This document shows, piece after piece, positions 6,072-11,962 of a stretch of DNA of 24,478 nucleotides (the first letter of the stretch is position 1; every line of letters starts with the position of its first letter). A program made the position numbers and the translations under genes. Origin of the DNA: a virus; IMG/VR virus record IMGVR_UViG_3300027140_000022, positions 1 through 24,478 of that record, one strand, 5' to 3'. Below the pieces are notes generated by a model. That model was given only the letters and a program-made list of their open reading frames with translations, ran no database searches and was not told where the DNA came from.

Positions 6072-6247
6072 CTCAAGATAAGCAAATAGCAAAACTAGAA
6101 AAGCGAATCACTAGCCTAAAAGAAATGAAAAAGAATATTAGGCTATTGAATAACAAACGAGCAAAACTCAAATTGCAACTAGCGCAAATTAGAAAAGGTC
6201 TTAATACTATTCGCGCCAGATTTGTCAGATACAAAAACATTAAATAA
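6068..6247 (+). CDS. 59-aa coiled-coil protein
   Basis: The protein is rich in K, L, I and R with a heptad-like pattern (QIAKLEKRITSLKEMKKNI and LLNNKRAKLKLQLAQIRKGL), predicting an almost continuous basic coiled coil. It overlaps the membrane peptide by ATGA and precedes the interval terminator. Together with the membrane peptide it could form a two-component complex, one helix in the membrane and one rod in the cytoplasm, but that is inference from order only. Confidence 0.55.
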   Translation: MTQDKQIAKLEKRITSLKEMKKNIRLLNNKRAKLKLQLAQIRKGLNTIRARFVRYKNIK

Positions 6248-6274
6248 TACCACCGCAAATATCAAATAAAGCAT

Positions 6275-6305
6275 CCTCTAGTGTTTAACACTAGGGGGTT
6301 TTTCG
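6275..6305 (+). terminator. terminator of the GP88-like interval
   Basis: CCTCTAGTG pairs with CACTAGGGG (one T-G) around TTTAA, followed by TTTTT. It ends one or two bases before element 4. Confidence 0.88.
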
Positions 6306-6306
6306 C

Positions 6307-6345
6307 ATAGTTTTTGGATTCGGGGTGCCCGGATCTGGAAACTAT
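6307..6345 (+). repeat. 39-bp element, copy 4
   Basis: Near-consensus, core GGGGTGCCC. In this copy positions 1-15 can pair fully with 25-39 if G-T pairs are allowed. It separates convergent intervals and has a terminator on each side. Confidence 0.96.
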
Positions 6346-6348
6346 GAA

Positions 6349-6368
6349 ACCCCGCCCGAAGGCGGGGT
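6349..6368 (-). terminator. terminator of 6384-7256
   Basis: Read on the minus strand: ACCCCGCC, TTCG loop, GGCGGGGT, then TTTC running into element 4. Confidence 0.85.
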
Positions 6369-6383
6369 GATGTTGCTATTGTA

Positions 6384-7256
6384 TTACCAAGCTTTCCACA
6401 TAGTCATCCAAGCCTTACAAGCCGCAAGTGTGCCTGTACTAATATTGTATTTGTTACAGATTTCACTATCACTAACACGCTCTTTCAAATCCGCATAGAC
6501 GGCACTCAATTCGCGTTTATTGAGAACCAATTTAGTCTTATTAAGATTGATCTTTTTGTCTTTCTTTTCGTGAGTAATGAAGTCTTTGACCTGCAAAGAA
6601 CGTATTGGTAGAACATTCATGTCATTACTGACACAGATAGTCATCATAGGATTATGGTTTGACACATATTCAAACGACCAGACTAGTGACAAACCAAGCT
6701 CTATTGCCAGAGTCAACAGATAACATTGAATAGCATATCCTTTGTTGTATTCGTTAGCCGTATTGATAACAATCGGGCTAATGTTACTATCACACCGCCA
6801 GTGAGTGTTAAAAGTGAAAATGAAAGTAACTGTTCTGTCTTTGGCGGTTTTAATCAAATCAAGATTGTGTTCTGTAGGATTACCACAGAAGTCAAACCAT
6901 GCGAAAATGTTTTTTGATTTGAGAGATTTAACACTATTGGCGTTTATGTATTCGTTTTTGTATGTAACACCAGAGCAGTTAAGTATATAAGCACTAGTCT
7001 TATTATGAGGAAAGAGAGTAGAAACGGGGCGCAGGTTGCTTTGATATTGTTGTGAGTCACACTCAAAGAGTGACATTTCGAGAGAGTATTTATTCTTAAA
7101 GGTATCACCATAAGCTTTGTGATTTATCACATATTTCTCAAACTCCCACGAAGAACCGGGGAGTGATATGACACTAATGTCTGTTTTGTTTTGTGCAAAA
7201 GCGTCGTAGGCTTTGCAAACGAGGTGGCGGATAGCGTTTTTAACTGTGTTATTCAT
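6384..7256 (-). CDS. hypothetical protein with C-terminal helix-turn-helix-like segment
   Basis: An upstream ATG exists at 7286, but the promoter (TTGACG/TACTGT) lies inside that extension and points to the ATG at 7256, giving 290 residues beginning MNNTVKNAIRH. Residues in the first half (ISLPGSSWEFEKY) and middle (IFAWFDFCGNPTEHN, then TVTFIFTFNTHWR) alternate like strands and helices of a Rossmann-type fold. They faintly recall class I methyltransferases, but no diagnostic motif is complete. The C-terminal part (LSAVYADLKERVSDSEICNK and YNISTGTLAACKAW) looks like a DNA-binding helix-turn-helix. Sole gene of its interval. Function is open. Confidence 0.6.
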   Translation of the reverse strand: MNNTVKNAIRHLVCKAYDAFAQNKTDISVISLPGSSWEFEKYVINHKAYGDTFKNKYSLEMSLFECDSQQYQSNLRPVSTLFPHNKTSAYILNCSGVTYKNEYINANSVKSLKSKNIFAWFDFCGNPTEHNLDLIKTAKDRTVTFIFTFNTHWRCDSNISPIVINTANEYNKGYAIQCYLLTLAIELGLSLVWSFEYVSNHNPMMTICVSNDMNVLPIRSLQVKDFITHEKKDKKINLNKTKLVLNKRELSAVYADLKERVSDSEICNKYNISTGTLAACKAWMTMWKAW

Positions 7257-7293
7257 ACGCCCCAACAGTAGCCCTTGAAAGTGCAAGCGTCAA
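7257..7293 (-). promoter_or_regulatory. leaderless promoter that decides the 7256 start
   Basis: On the minus strand, TTGACG (7293-7288), 17-bp spacer, TACTGT (7270-7265), then 8 nt to the ATG at 7256. Confidence 0.75.
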
Positions 7294-7320
7294 TGGAAAT
7301 GATCACTTTTCTTGCAAAGG

Positions 7321-7359
7321 ATAGTTTTTTCCTTCGGGGTGCCCGATCCCAGAAACTAT
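7321..7359 (+). repeat. 39-bp element, copy 5
   Basis: Core GGGGTGCCC. The left linker TTCCTTC is shared with copy 7. It lies between the promoter of the left gene and the terminator of the right operon. Confidence 0.96.
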
Positions 7360-7365
7360 GAAAAA

Positions 7366-7381
7366 CCCCGCCGAAGCGGGG
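7366..7381 (-). terminator. terminator of the four-gene minus-strand operon
   Basis: CCCCGC and GCGGGG pair around a tetraloop. The minus-strand transcript then has GGTTTTT before element 5. Confidence 0.85.
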
Positions 7382-7385
7382 TGTG

Positions 7386-8216
7386 CTATTCATAAACTTC
7401 AATACAAGCCTTTAATGTATTTTCATGAATCTCTAGTACTTTACTAAAATCTTTTTGATATCCGCCAGCTAGATTCCACACAATTGGAATGTTATTATCT
7501 TTTGCAAACTTAAAAACAGTCCTGTCTCGCTCAAACATTTGTTCTGTAGTAAGATCCCCACCGAGCGGATCATTAACATGAGGATCAGCACCGGCCTGAT
7601 ACAGTAGAATCTCGCAATCTTTTACAGCATCAAGAGTTTTATAAAGATTTTTTAATGGAGTTTCGTTAGAACCAAAGAAACCAAAAATCTTATTATGACT
7701 GAGATGAACAATGTCTTTGATAGATAATTTATTGATAATATCATCAGTGCCATCACCCCAATGAGCATCGAAATCAATAATACCAATTCTTTTAATCTTA
7801 TGATTAGACTTTAGTAATTGAGCAGTAATAGTAAGACCATTGAATGTACAAAACGCGCCACCATTATAATAACGAGCGTGATGAAATCCACTAGTGGGCG
7901 ACATCGCAACTCTATTCTTTAGAGCATAGACGGCAGCATTATAAAAACTGCCAGATGTATAAGGCAAGCTATCAGCAACTTCTTTGATATTATTACCAAA
8001 GCCATTAGCGATAGTAGAGTTTAGTACACCATTGACATATTTTTCATCATGACTAACATAAATCTGTTGTTTAGTAAGAGGCTTCCAGTCGCTATTAATA
8101 GAGACATGAGGATTCTTTTTGAATAAATCATAAACCTTTTTAGGTTTGCTCGCGCTAGGACTATAAGATTTATTATTATTGACGTTTTGATTTTCTTTGT
8201 AAAAGACAGTGATCAT
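7386..8216 (-). CDS. histone-deacetylase-family amidohydrolase
   Basis: The 276-residue protein carries the full arginase/deacetylase signature. It has GFHHARYYNGGAFCTFN (general-base histidines H112-H113), IDFDAHWGDG (zinc ligands D150 and H152), AGADPHVNDPLGG (third zinc ligand D216) and NLAGGY (catalytic-type Y253). Family members hydrolyse acetyl-lysine, acetylpolyamines or related amides, so an active zinc enzyme is expected; the substrate in a phage is unknown. At 276 aa it is near the minimal catalytic core. It is the last gene of a minus-strand operon, starting 2 nt after the preceding stop, and is AT-rich compared with the first gene of the same operon. A bacterial acetoin-utilisation-like or polyamine-deacetylase-like activity is an alternative to protein deacetylation. 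Confidence 0.9.
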   Translation of the reverse strand: MITVFYKENQNVNNNKSYSPSASKPKKVYDLFKKNPHVSINSDWKPLTKQQIYVSHDEKYVNGVLNSTIANGFGNNIKEVADSLPYTSGSFYNAAVYALKNRVAMSPTSGFHHARYYNGGAFCTFNGLTITAQLLKSNHKIKRIGIIDFDAHWGDGTDDIINKLSIKDIVHLSHNKIFGFFGSNETPLKNLYKTLDAVKDCEILLYQAGADPHVNDPLGGDLTTEQMFERDRTVFKFAKDNNIPIVWNLAGGYQKDFSKVLEIHENTLKACIEVYE

Positions 8217-8218
8217 AT

Positions 8219-8407
8219 TTAATCTCTTTGTATTACGTTAGTGAGAGCTTGTTTGCCTTTTTCTATTGAATGGATATCTAAATGGTATAACTTATGCCAG
8301 TCTTCATGCTTTAATGCCATTAGCTCTTTGATTCGTCTTTCAGCATTATTTAGTGCTACGCGAAGGTCTACTATTTCTTGTATTGTTATCTTTAGTTCTG
8401 AATTCAT
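8219..8407 (-). CDS. small helical protein (62 aa)
   Basis: Its ATG overlaps the stop of the 93-aa gene by ATGA and its stop lies 2 nt before the deacetylase start, so it is a middle gene of the operon. The sequence is a long amphipathic helix (TIQEIVDLRVALNNAERRIKE) followed by a histidine-containing segment, suggesting a coiled coil. A similar heptad-like start with a following short helix is seen in the 67-aa protein at 14357. No function is recognised. Confidence 0.65.
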   Translation of the reverse strand: MNSELKITIQEIVDLRVALNNAERRIKELMALKHEDWHKLYHLDIHSIEKGKQALTNVIQRD

Positions 8408-8685
8408 GCTGTTCTTAGGTTATTATTGAATCTATAGTGGTTGCCAACCCTTTTGAGATAATCGTCGAAGTCTTTAATCAATTTGTAATTGATAGAATAT
8501 TTGTAATTCCTTTCCTTGGCTTCGTCAATGAAGATAGAAGCATCACAGTCTTCTTCTAAGTAAGCAAAGTCTCTTGTTCTATAACTATACTCTGATATTA
8601 AGATATCAATATTCCAGTCTTCAAGCAATTTATGAGGAACACGAAGCCAACCGTGGCCGGGGTCAGAAAGAAATGTGAGTTCCAT
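8404..8685 (-). CDS. conserved-looking phage protein (93 aa)
   Basis: The ATG at 8685 lies 4 nt after the transglycosylase stop; an upstream ATG would overlap that gene deeply and is less likely. The protein begins MELTFLSDPGHGWLRVP, continues with SEYSYRTRDFAYLEEDCDAS and ends in a basic tail. The DPGHGWL and YLEEDCDA boxes recall a small conserved protein found in phages and bacteria whose role I do not know. The acidic EEDCD cluster could bind metal (inference). Confidence 0.65.
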   Translation of the reverse strand: MELTFLSDPGHGWLRVPHKLLEDWNIDILISEYSYRTRDFAYLEEDCDASIFIDEAKERNYKYSINYKLIKDFDDYLKRVGNHYRFNNNLRTA

Positions 8686-8689
8686 ATTA

Positions 8690-9082
8690 TTACAAGTGTT
8701 TTTTGATCTTATTCCAGTATTTATCAGTATCTTTTTTACGCCAATTAGGACCGCCATTATGCAAACGAGCCAAAGTCTCTATGTCATTATTGGCAAAGGC
8801 TTTAGGCTCATATCGCAGGAAGTAACGCTCGCAGACCTTACGGGCGACCGCAGGGTCATACACCTGAGTATGGTTCCCTTGAACGCCAGCGTCAAGGAAA
8901 TACATTGGGCGGATTTGGTAAATGCCAAGGGCGGTTTCTTTAGTATTGACTGCCTTGGGGTTGTTGCTGCTTTCGACAGCAGCCATTGCGCGGAACAAGT
9001 CTTCCTTGGTGCCGAGGTTGCGGCGGGAAAACCCAAGGGTTACAAGGGCGACGACAAATAGAGACAAAACAATTTTGTTCAT
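8690..9082 (-). CDS. small lytic transglycosylase/lysozyme-like protein with signal sequence
   Basis: Residues 1-19 (MNKIVLSLFVVALVTLGFS) form a hydrophobic export or signal-anchor sequence. The rest is a compact SLT/lysozyme-like domain: AAVESSNNPKAVN with likely catalytic E37, then ETALGIYQIRPMY with the usual G-x-x-Q-I segment, and LARLHNGGPNW near the C-terminus. Total length is 130 aa, short for the family. It would cleave peptidoglycan from the periplasmic side, for lysis or entry. It is first in the operon with the deacetylase. The gene is GC-richer than the next three. The start is supported by TTGACA/TATTTT and a 7-nt gap. Confidence 0.82.
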   Translation of the reverse strand: MNKIVLSLFVVALVTLGFSRRNLGTKEDLFRAMAAVESSNNPKAVNTKETALGIYQIRPMYFLDAGVQGNHTQVYDPAVARKVCERYFLRYEPKAFANNDIETLARLHNGGPNWRKKDTDKYWNKIKKHL

Positions 9083-9117
9083 ATGAGAGAAAATATCAGA
9101 TTCTTGGAGAGTGTCAA
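9083..9117 (-). promoter_or_regulatory. leaderless promoter of the transglycosylase-deacetylase operon
   Basis: Minus strand: perfect TTGACA (9117-9112), 16-bp spacer, TATTTT, then 7 nt to the ATG. Confidence 0.78.
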
Positions 9118-9135
9118 AGATTTTTTTTCGATTTG

Positions 9136-9174
9136 ATAGTTTTTTGATTCGGGGAGGTCAATTTCGGAAACTAT
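9136..9174 (+). repeat. 39-bp element, copy 6
   Basis: Arms as consensus; the core is degenerate on its right side (GGGGAGGTC). Confidence 0.93.
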
Positions 9175-9179
9175 GAAAG

Positions 9180-9195
9180 CCCCGCCGGGGCGGGG
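9180..9195 (-). terminator. terminator of the DUF2958 operon
   Basis: CCCCGC and GCGGGG stem; the minus-strand transcript continues GCTTTC into element 6. Confidence 0.8.
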
Positions 9196-9202
9196 TTACT
9201 GT

Positions 9203-9397
9203 TTATTTAAAGTTTACAATACTACGTCCACTCTGTAGTAGTATAATACAAATCGGTGGAACAGTTGCGCCTGTATCTAAAAGAGCCTTTATGTAAGTAC
9301 GCTCTGCAAGTTTTCCGCTTCTGGTATCGGGCTTTATACTATCGCCCATCCATTCTTTTAAGTTAGCTTGTATCTGTTGAAGTGTGAGGTCTTTCAT
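9203..9397 (-). CDS. small hypothetical protein (64 aa)
   Basis: Second gene of a minus-strand pair, 12 nt after the DUF2958 gene. The N-terminal segment LTLQQIQANLKEWMG is a helix, then a basic KLAERTYIKALL helix and a hydrophobic end. It is AT-richer than its partner. No family is recognised; the tight spacing and shared terminator support it as a real gene. Confidence 0.6.
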   Translation of the reverse strand: MKDLTLQQIQANLKEWMGDSIKPDTRSGKLAERTYIKALLDTGATVPPICIILLQSGRSIVNFK

Positions 9398-9409
9398 GTT
9401 TATTTATTA

Positions 9410-9715
9410 TTAAATGGCCGCGAGAGTTTCAAGCTCAAAGTAGTTCACGCCTTCCTTGGGTTGCCAGTACAAGTCGCGCTCAATGGTCATTCCAAGCGGT
9501 CCCTTGATTGCTTCCAATTCTTCCACAGAAGCGATCCCGCCCCATTCAACGCAACCCATGCCCAAGTCAGCGAACCCGTAAAGGATGCCACCTTCGATTC
9601 CAGTGATCAACCAAGTAGCAGCACCCCACGGGGTGAAAAGCTTGCAAATGGGGACCATGCCGTCAGAACCGGCCTTTTTGAGTTTTTCGGTGAGTTGTTT
9701 CGTCATCAATTTCAT
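9410..9715 (-). CDS. DUF2958 family protein
   Basis: A longer in-frame version would start at 9841 and run through element 7. The promoter TTGACA/TAACTT instead places the start at the ATG at 9715 (MKLMTKQLTEKLKK), giving 101 residues. The features ICKLFTPWGAATWLIT, GFADLGMGCVEWG and the final GMTIERDLYWQPKEG match DUF2958, a small domain common on plasmids, integrative elements and phages, of unknown activity. Like the DUF932 gene it is GC-rich. Both families are frequent members of mobile-element accessory regions (recollection), which fits a cassette-like region. Confidence 0.85.
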   Translation of the reverse strand: MKLMTKQLTEKLKKAGSDGMVPICKLFTPWGAATWLITGIEGGILYGFADLGMGCVEWGGIASVEELEAIKGPLGMTIERDLYWQPKEGVNYFELETLAAI

Positions 9716-9751
9716 CGGGGACAAGTTAATGGAATCGGTGTTGATTGTCAA
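9716..9751 (-). promoter_or_regulatory. leaderless promoter of the DUF2958 gene
   Basis: Minus strand: TTGACA, 17-bp spacer, TAACTT, GTCCCCG (7 nt), ATG. This is close to the ideal form of the leaderless promoters in this array. Confidence 0.82.
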
Positions 9752-9769
9752 AAACAAAAATCGTTTTTC

Positions 9770-9808
9770 ATAGTTTTTTCCTTCGGGGTGCCCGTTCGCT
9801 GAAACTAT
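9770..9808 (+). repeat. 39-bp element, copy 7
   Basis: Core GGGGTGCCC; left linker TTCCTTC as in copy 5. An annotated long version of the DUF2958 ORF would cross it. Confidence 0.96.
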
Positions 9809-9848
9809 CGAAAGGATTCGCGTCTGTTTCATGAGGGTCAAAACCCAA

Positions 9849-9871
9849 AAGAGAACAAGTCTTATTCTCTT
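9849..9871 (-). terminator. possible terminator of 10008-10208
   Basis: AAGAGAA and TTCTCTT pair; the minus-strand transcript then reads TTGGGTTTT. It is weak and lies about 140 nt past the stop codon. Confidence 0.4.
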
Positions 9872-9883
9872 AGAAAAAACCCT

Positions 9884-9984
9884 GCCGCAGGATCTCCCTG
9901 CGTACCATTTGACGCGAACCCAATCTAAAAAGCGGTGTTTCTAAAGGTTCAACTAACCCGCCGCAGGGTCTCCCTGCGTACCAT
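9884..9984. repeat. pair of 25-bp palindrome-containing direct repeats
   Basis: Copies at 9884-9908 and 9960-9984 differ at one base. Each contains CGCAGGRTCTCCCTGCG; in the second copy this is a perfect 7-bp stem with a TCT loop. No coding role is seen. They lie downstream of the minus-strand gene at 10008 and are unlike the other intervals' single terminators. Confidence 0.7.
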
Positions 9985-10007
9985 GCCGCTTGTGCCTTAA
10001 CCCGCCC

Positions 10008-10208
10008 TCACTTCGACTTCGAAGGGGGCAAAATTTGTTTGAAGTGAATCAGACCACCAGAGAGGTCACGAATCAACTCGCGCTCCACACTAGTGATGGT
10101 TTTCTTTCCCGTCAAGCGGTAAATGATGTTTGCGTCACCTTCGTTGGCAACGTACTCGCGCAGGTTGCCGTAGACTTCGCGGCTGTAAAATTCAATTGTT
10201 TTGCTCAT
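10008..10208 (-). CDS. small hypothetical protein (66 aa)
   Basis: The protein is MSKTIEFYSREVYGNLREYV, then a region with IIYRLTGKKTITSVERELIRDL and a basic C-terminus PPSKSK. From memory, ReVYGN..Y plus a later TGKKTIT segment recurs in small phage proteins without known function. It is alone between elements 7 and 8. The start is supported by a TTGACT/TAATCT promoter with 9 nt to the ATG. GC content is higher than in the next gene on the right. Confidence 0.65.
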   Translation of the reverse strand: MSKTIEFYSREVYGNLREYVANEGDANIIYRLTGKKTITSVERELIRDLSGGLIHFKQILPPSKSK

Positions 10209-10245
10209 GACCCCTACAGATTAAACTTTGGCCCGAAAGAGTCAA
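10209..10245 (-). promoter_or_regulatory. promoter of 10008-10208
   Basis: Minus strand: TTGACT, 16-bp spacer, TAATCT, 9 nt to the ATG; near-leaderless. Confidence 0.65.
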
Positions 10246-10285
10246 ATAAAAAACCAAAAATCTTTTTCTTCGCGGGGCGCAGGGG

Positions 10286-10324
10286 ATAGTTTTTGCGTCT
10301 GGGGTGCCCAAGTTTCAAAACTAT
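10286..10324 (+). repeat. 39-bp element, copy 8
   Basis: Core GGGGTGCCC, right end AAAACTAT. Confidence 0.96.
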
Positions 10325-10327
10325 GAA

Positions 10328-10347
10328 ACCCACCAAAGATGGCGGGT
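10328..10347 (-). terminator. terminator of 10354-10614
   Basis: Minus strand: ACCCGCCA and TGGTGGGT pair (one G-T), followed by TTC and element 8. Confidence 0.75.
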
Positions 10348-10353
10348 TAATCA

Positions 10354-10614
10354 TTAGATAGAATATATTAATTGTTTTCTTTGGATATTCAGATTGTGGA
10401 TCTTTTCTTTTGCTTCATTAGACCAATTGTCAAGATTTTTAATGATATCGTATTCTATTGCGTCTATTTGTTTACTGGGGAGAGAGTATTTATTATCACA
10501 ATACCATGAGAAATCAATAACTTCTAATTGAATATTGAACTTGATCGAAACAGAAACGCTAATATCACCAACCTGAAGATTATAAATTTCTGAAGCAAAT
10601 AATCTGTTTTCCAT
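10354..10614 (-). CDS. small protein, family A member (86 aa)
   Basis: An N-terminal half of alternating strand-like residues (ISVSVSIKFNIQLEVIDF) is followed by a C-terminal helix DAIEYDIIKNLDNWSNEAKE. The same plan, strands and then E-I-x-x-x-I-x-x-x-x-D-x-W, occurs in the proteins at 11183-11494 and 12746-13009, so these look like paralogs in three intervals. The 10354 and 12746 members are AT-rich. Start supported by TTGACT/TATCTT with 6 nt to the ATG. Function unknown. Confidence 0.65.
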   Translation of the reverse strand: MENRLFASEIYNLQVGDISVSVSIKFNIQLEVIDFSWYCDNKYSLPSKQIDAIEYDIIKNLDNWSNEAKEKIHNLNIQRKQLIYSI

Positions 10615-10648
10615 GTGAAGAAGATAGCAGATTTGATTGAGGAGTCAA
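10615..10648 (-). promoter_or_regulatory. leaderless promoter of 10354-10614
   Basis: Minus strand: TTGACT, 16-bp spacer, TATCTT, 6 nt to the ATG; the -35 is only 7 nt from element 9. Confidence 0.72.
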
Positions 10649-10655
10649 GGGGTCG

Positions 10656-10694
10656 ATAGTTTTTTCTTTTGGGGAGCCCAGATCGGGAAACTAT
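10656..10694 (+). repeat. 39-bp element, copy 9
   Basis: Core GGGGAGCCC, end GGAAACTAT. Confidence 0.96.
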
Positions 10695-10698
10695 AAAA

Positions 10699-10714
10699 CC
10701 CCGCCGAAGCGGGG
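10699..10714 (-). terminator. terminator of 10725-11003
   Basis: CCCCGC and GCGGGG around a tetraloop; the minus-strand transcript then reads GTTTTAT, starting in element 9. Confidence 0.83.
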
Positions 10715-10724
10715 CTGTGTTTTT

Positions 10725-11003
10725 TCAGTAAATCATCTTGACTTTTCCCCAAGCCGAGTCGTCAAGGACTTGGTTCAACTTGTCAATGGTTTTCTTCTTC
10801 TCTTCTTCGCCGATGATGCCGTTCATGAAGTAGCGAACGTCGGAGCGATAGGCCATAAGCTGGACGCGCATTTCCAGAAAAATGTCTTGACTGACTTGCA
10901 CTTGGGTTGTGGGGACTTCGGCGACGGGAGTTTCCTCCGTGGGCGCAATGGCGATGAGGTCGCGGAGGTCGCTGGCGGTGTCGATGTGTTGGTGTTGATT
11001 CAT
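10725..11003 (-). CDS. small hypothetical protein (92 aa)
   Basis: The N-terminal half is polar and proline-containing (IAPTEETPVAEVPTTQVQV), probably disordered. The C-terminal half is helical (DIFLEMRVQLMAYRSDVRYF, then EEEKKKTIDKLNQVL). It is the only gene between elements 9 and 10 and is GC-rich. The promoter region (TTGACA/TAACTT) ends GTCCCCGTC before the ATG, similar to the DUF2958 promoter. No domain is recognised. Confidence 0.6.
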   Translation of the reverse strand: MNQHQHIDTASDLRDLIAIAPTEETPVAEVPTTQVQVSQDIFLEMRVQLMAYRSDVRYFMNGIIGEEEKKKTIDKLNQVLDDSAWGKVKMIY

Positions 11004-11112
11004 GACGGGGACAAGTTATCAGATCGCTGGCGGTTGTCAAAAAATATTCCAATTTGACGCAAATAAAGTGCAAATAAAGTACTTGACAGGGTTTGTCACC
11101 TATGCTCTCAGC
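11004..11112 (-). promoter_or_regulatory. promoter region of 10725-11003, homologous to that of 11183-11494
   Basis: Minus strand: TTGACA (11040-11035), 16-bp spacer, TAACTT, 9 nt to the ATG. The whole 109-bp region is clearly similar to 11495-11591, including GCAAATAAA blocks and a TTGACA...TATGCTC segment on the plus strand. Confidence 0.7.
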
Positions 11113-11151
11113 ATAGTTTTCGGATTCGGACAGCCCAATTCGGGAAACTAT
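11113..11151 (+). repeat. 39-bp element, copy 10
   Basis: Core altered to GGACAGCCC; arms intact. Confidence 0.92.
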
Positions 11152-11154
11152 GAA

Positions 11155-11172
11155 ACCCGCCCGAAGGCGGGT
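11155..11172 (-). terminator. terminator of 11183-11494
   Basis: ACCCGCC and GGCGGGT around a tetraloop, next to element 10; the minus-strand transcript ends TTTC. Confidence 0.83.
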
Positions 11173-11182
11173 TCTTAATTAA

Positions 11183-11494
11183 TCAAAAGTGATCGTTCGC
11201 GCAATCTTCCTCCGCTTCCTTGCTCCACCTGTCGTAGCTTGCGAATATCTCCTTTTCGATCTCCTTGATCTCCTCTGGAGTGAATCCTGCGGAGTCCCAG
11301 ATAGTCTCAAAAGGCTCAAGGTACTTGATCCCTGCATCGTATCCCGTGCGTCCCCAGTACTCGTAAGCACCGATTCCGGTGCTTTGCCATTCAAACCCAA
11401 TCGTGACTTCAATTTCAATCTCATCGTTGCGCGACTCAAGGAAGACTTCCAAGGTGAAGGTCTTTTCAACGTTGCAAGAGGTTTTTAGTTTCAT
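11183..11494 (-). CDS. small acidic protein, family A member (103 aa)
   Basis: The protein opens with strand-like residues (MKLKTSCNVEKTFTLEVFLE and EIEIEVTIGFEW). A loop with WGRTGYDAG follows, then an acidic helix EEIKEIEKEIFASYDRWSKE that parallels the C-terminal helix of the 10354 and 12746 products. It is longer and GC-richer than those two. Sole gene of its interval; the start is fixed by TTGACA/TACCGT and a 7-nt gap. Function unknown. Confidence 0.68.
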   Translation of the reverse strand: MKLKTSCNVEKTFTLEVFLESRNDEIEIEVTIGFEWQSTGIGAYEYWGRTGYDAGIKYLEPFETIWDSAGFTPEEIKEIEKEIFASYDRWSKEAEEDCANDHF

Positions 11495-11591
11495 CGTCCC
11501 TACGGTATCAGACTGGCGGCAGTTGTCAAAAAATTATCCAAATAAAAGGCAAATAAAAGTCCTTGACACGGTTCCCCATCTATGCTCCACC
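11495..11591 (-). promoter_or_regulatory. leaderless promoter region of 11183-11494
   Basis: Minus strand: TTGACA (11529-11524), 16-bp spacer, TACCGT, AGGGACG-type 7-nt gap, ATG. The rest of the region duplicates that upstream of 10725-11003. Confidence 0.75.
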
Positions 11592-11630
11592 ATAGTTTTC
11601 GCTTCTGGGGTGCCAACAAAGAAAAACTAT
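11592..11630 (+). repeat. 39-bp element, copy 11
   Basis: Core GGGGTGCCA. It lies between divergent promoters, the switch from leftward to rightward intervals. Confidence 0.95.
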
Positions 11631-11648
11631 GAAATACAAAAAAAGTCA

Positions 11649-11676
11649 TTGACTCTTTCTCGCTCTCTGCTACCTT
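11649..11676 (+). promoter_or_regulatory. leaderless promoter of 11685-11903
   Basis: TTGACT, 16-bp spacer, TACCTT, 8 nt to the ATG. It decides the start at 11685 against a long upstream in-frame extension that would cross element 11. Confidence 0.75.
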
Positions 11677-11684
11677 GGCACCCT

Positions 11685-11903
11685 ATGGATAAATCAAAAT
11701 GGATTGAGCAACTGAAGCAACTGGCGGAAGATAATTATAATAAAGGATATGGTTATCAAGTCTATGTTGAATGTTATGGTAAAGAAGATTGGGATAGGTT
11801 TATTTCTAATTTGCCAACTTGGGAAGATGCTTTAGAAGTATTTCATTCTGTTGCTGATATCAGAACAGAACAAAATGATTCAGCTTGCAACGAAGTCTTT
11901 TAA
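11685..11903 (+). CDS. small hypothetical protein (72 aa)
   Basis: The sequence begins MDKSKWIEQLKQLAEDNYNK, followed by GYGYQVYVECYGKEDWDRF and LPTWEDALEVFHSVAD. Aromatic residues are abundant. It resembles short domain-like proteins in which a W.E.L helix is followed by YQVYVEC strands, but I cannot name a family. Alone between elements 11 and 12, with its own promoter and a strong terminator. Confidence 0.68.
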   Translation: MDKSKWIEQLKQLAEDNYNKGYGYQVYVECYGKEDWDRFISNLPTWEDALEVFHSVADIRTEQNDSACNEVF

Positions 11904-11931
11904 ATATTATTTAAATAAATAACAAATAAAG

Positions 11932-11962
11932 CCCCCGTTATACTACTATAGCGGGGGTTTTT
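11932..11962 (+). terminator. terminator after 11685-11903
   Basis: CCCCCGTTATA and TATAGCGGGGG pair (one T-G) and TTTTT follows; element 12 begins two bases later. Preceded by CAAATAAA. Confidence 0.92.

Noticed and set aside
8675-9061. Plus-strand ORF opposite the transglycosylase gene
   Set aside because: The minus-strand frame has a signal sequence, catalytic motif and promoter; the plus-strand frame has none.
9368-9802. Plus-strand ORF opposite the DUF2958 gene
   Set aside because: It is antisense to a recognisable family gene with a proper promoter, and it runs into element 7.
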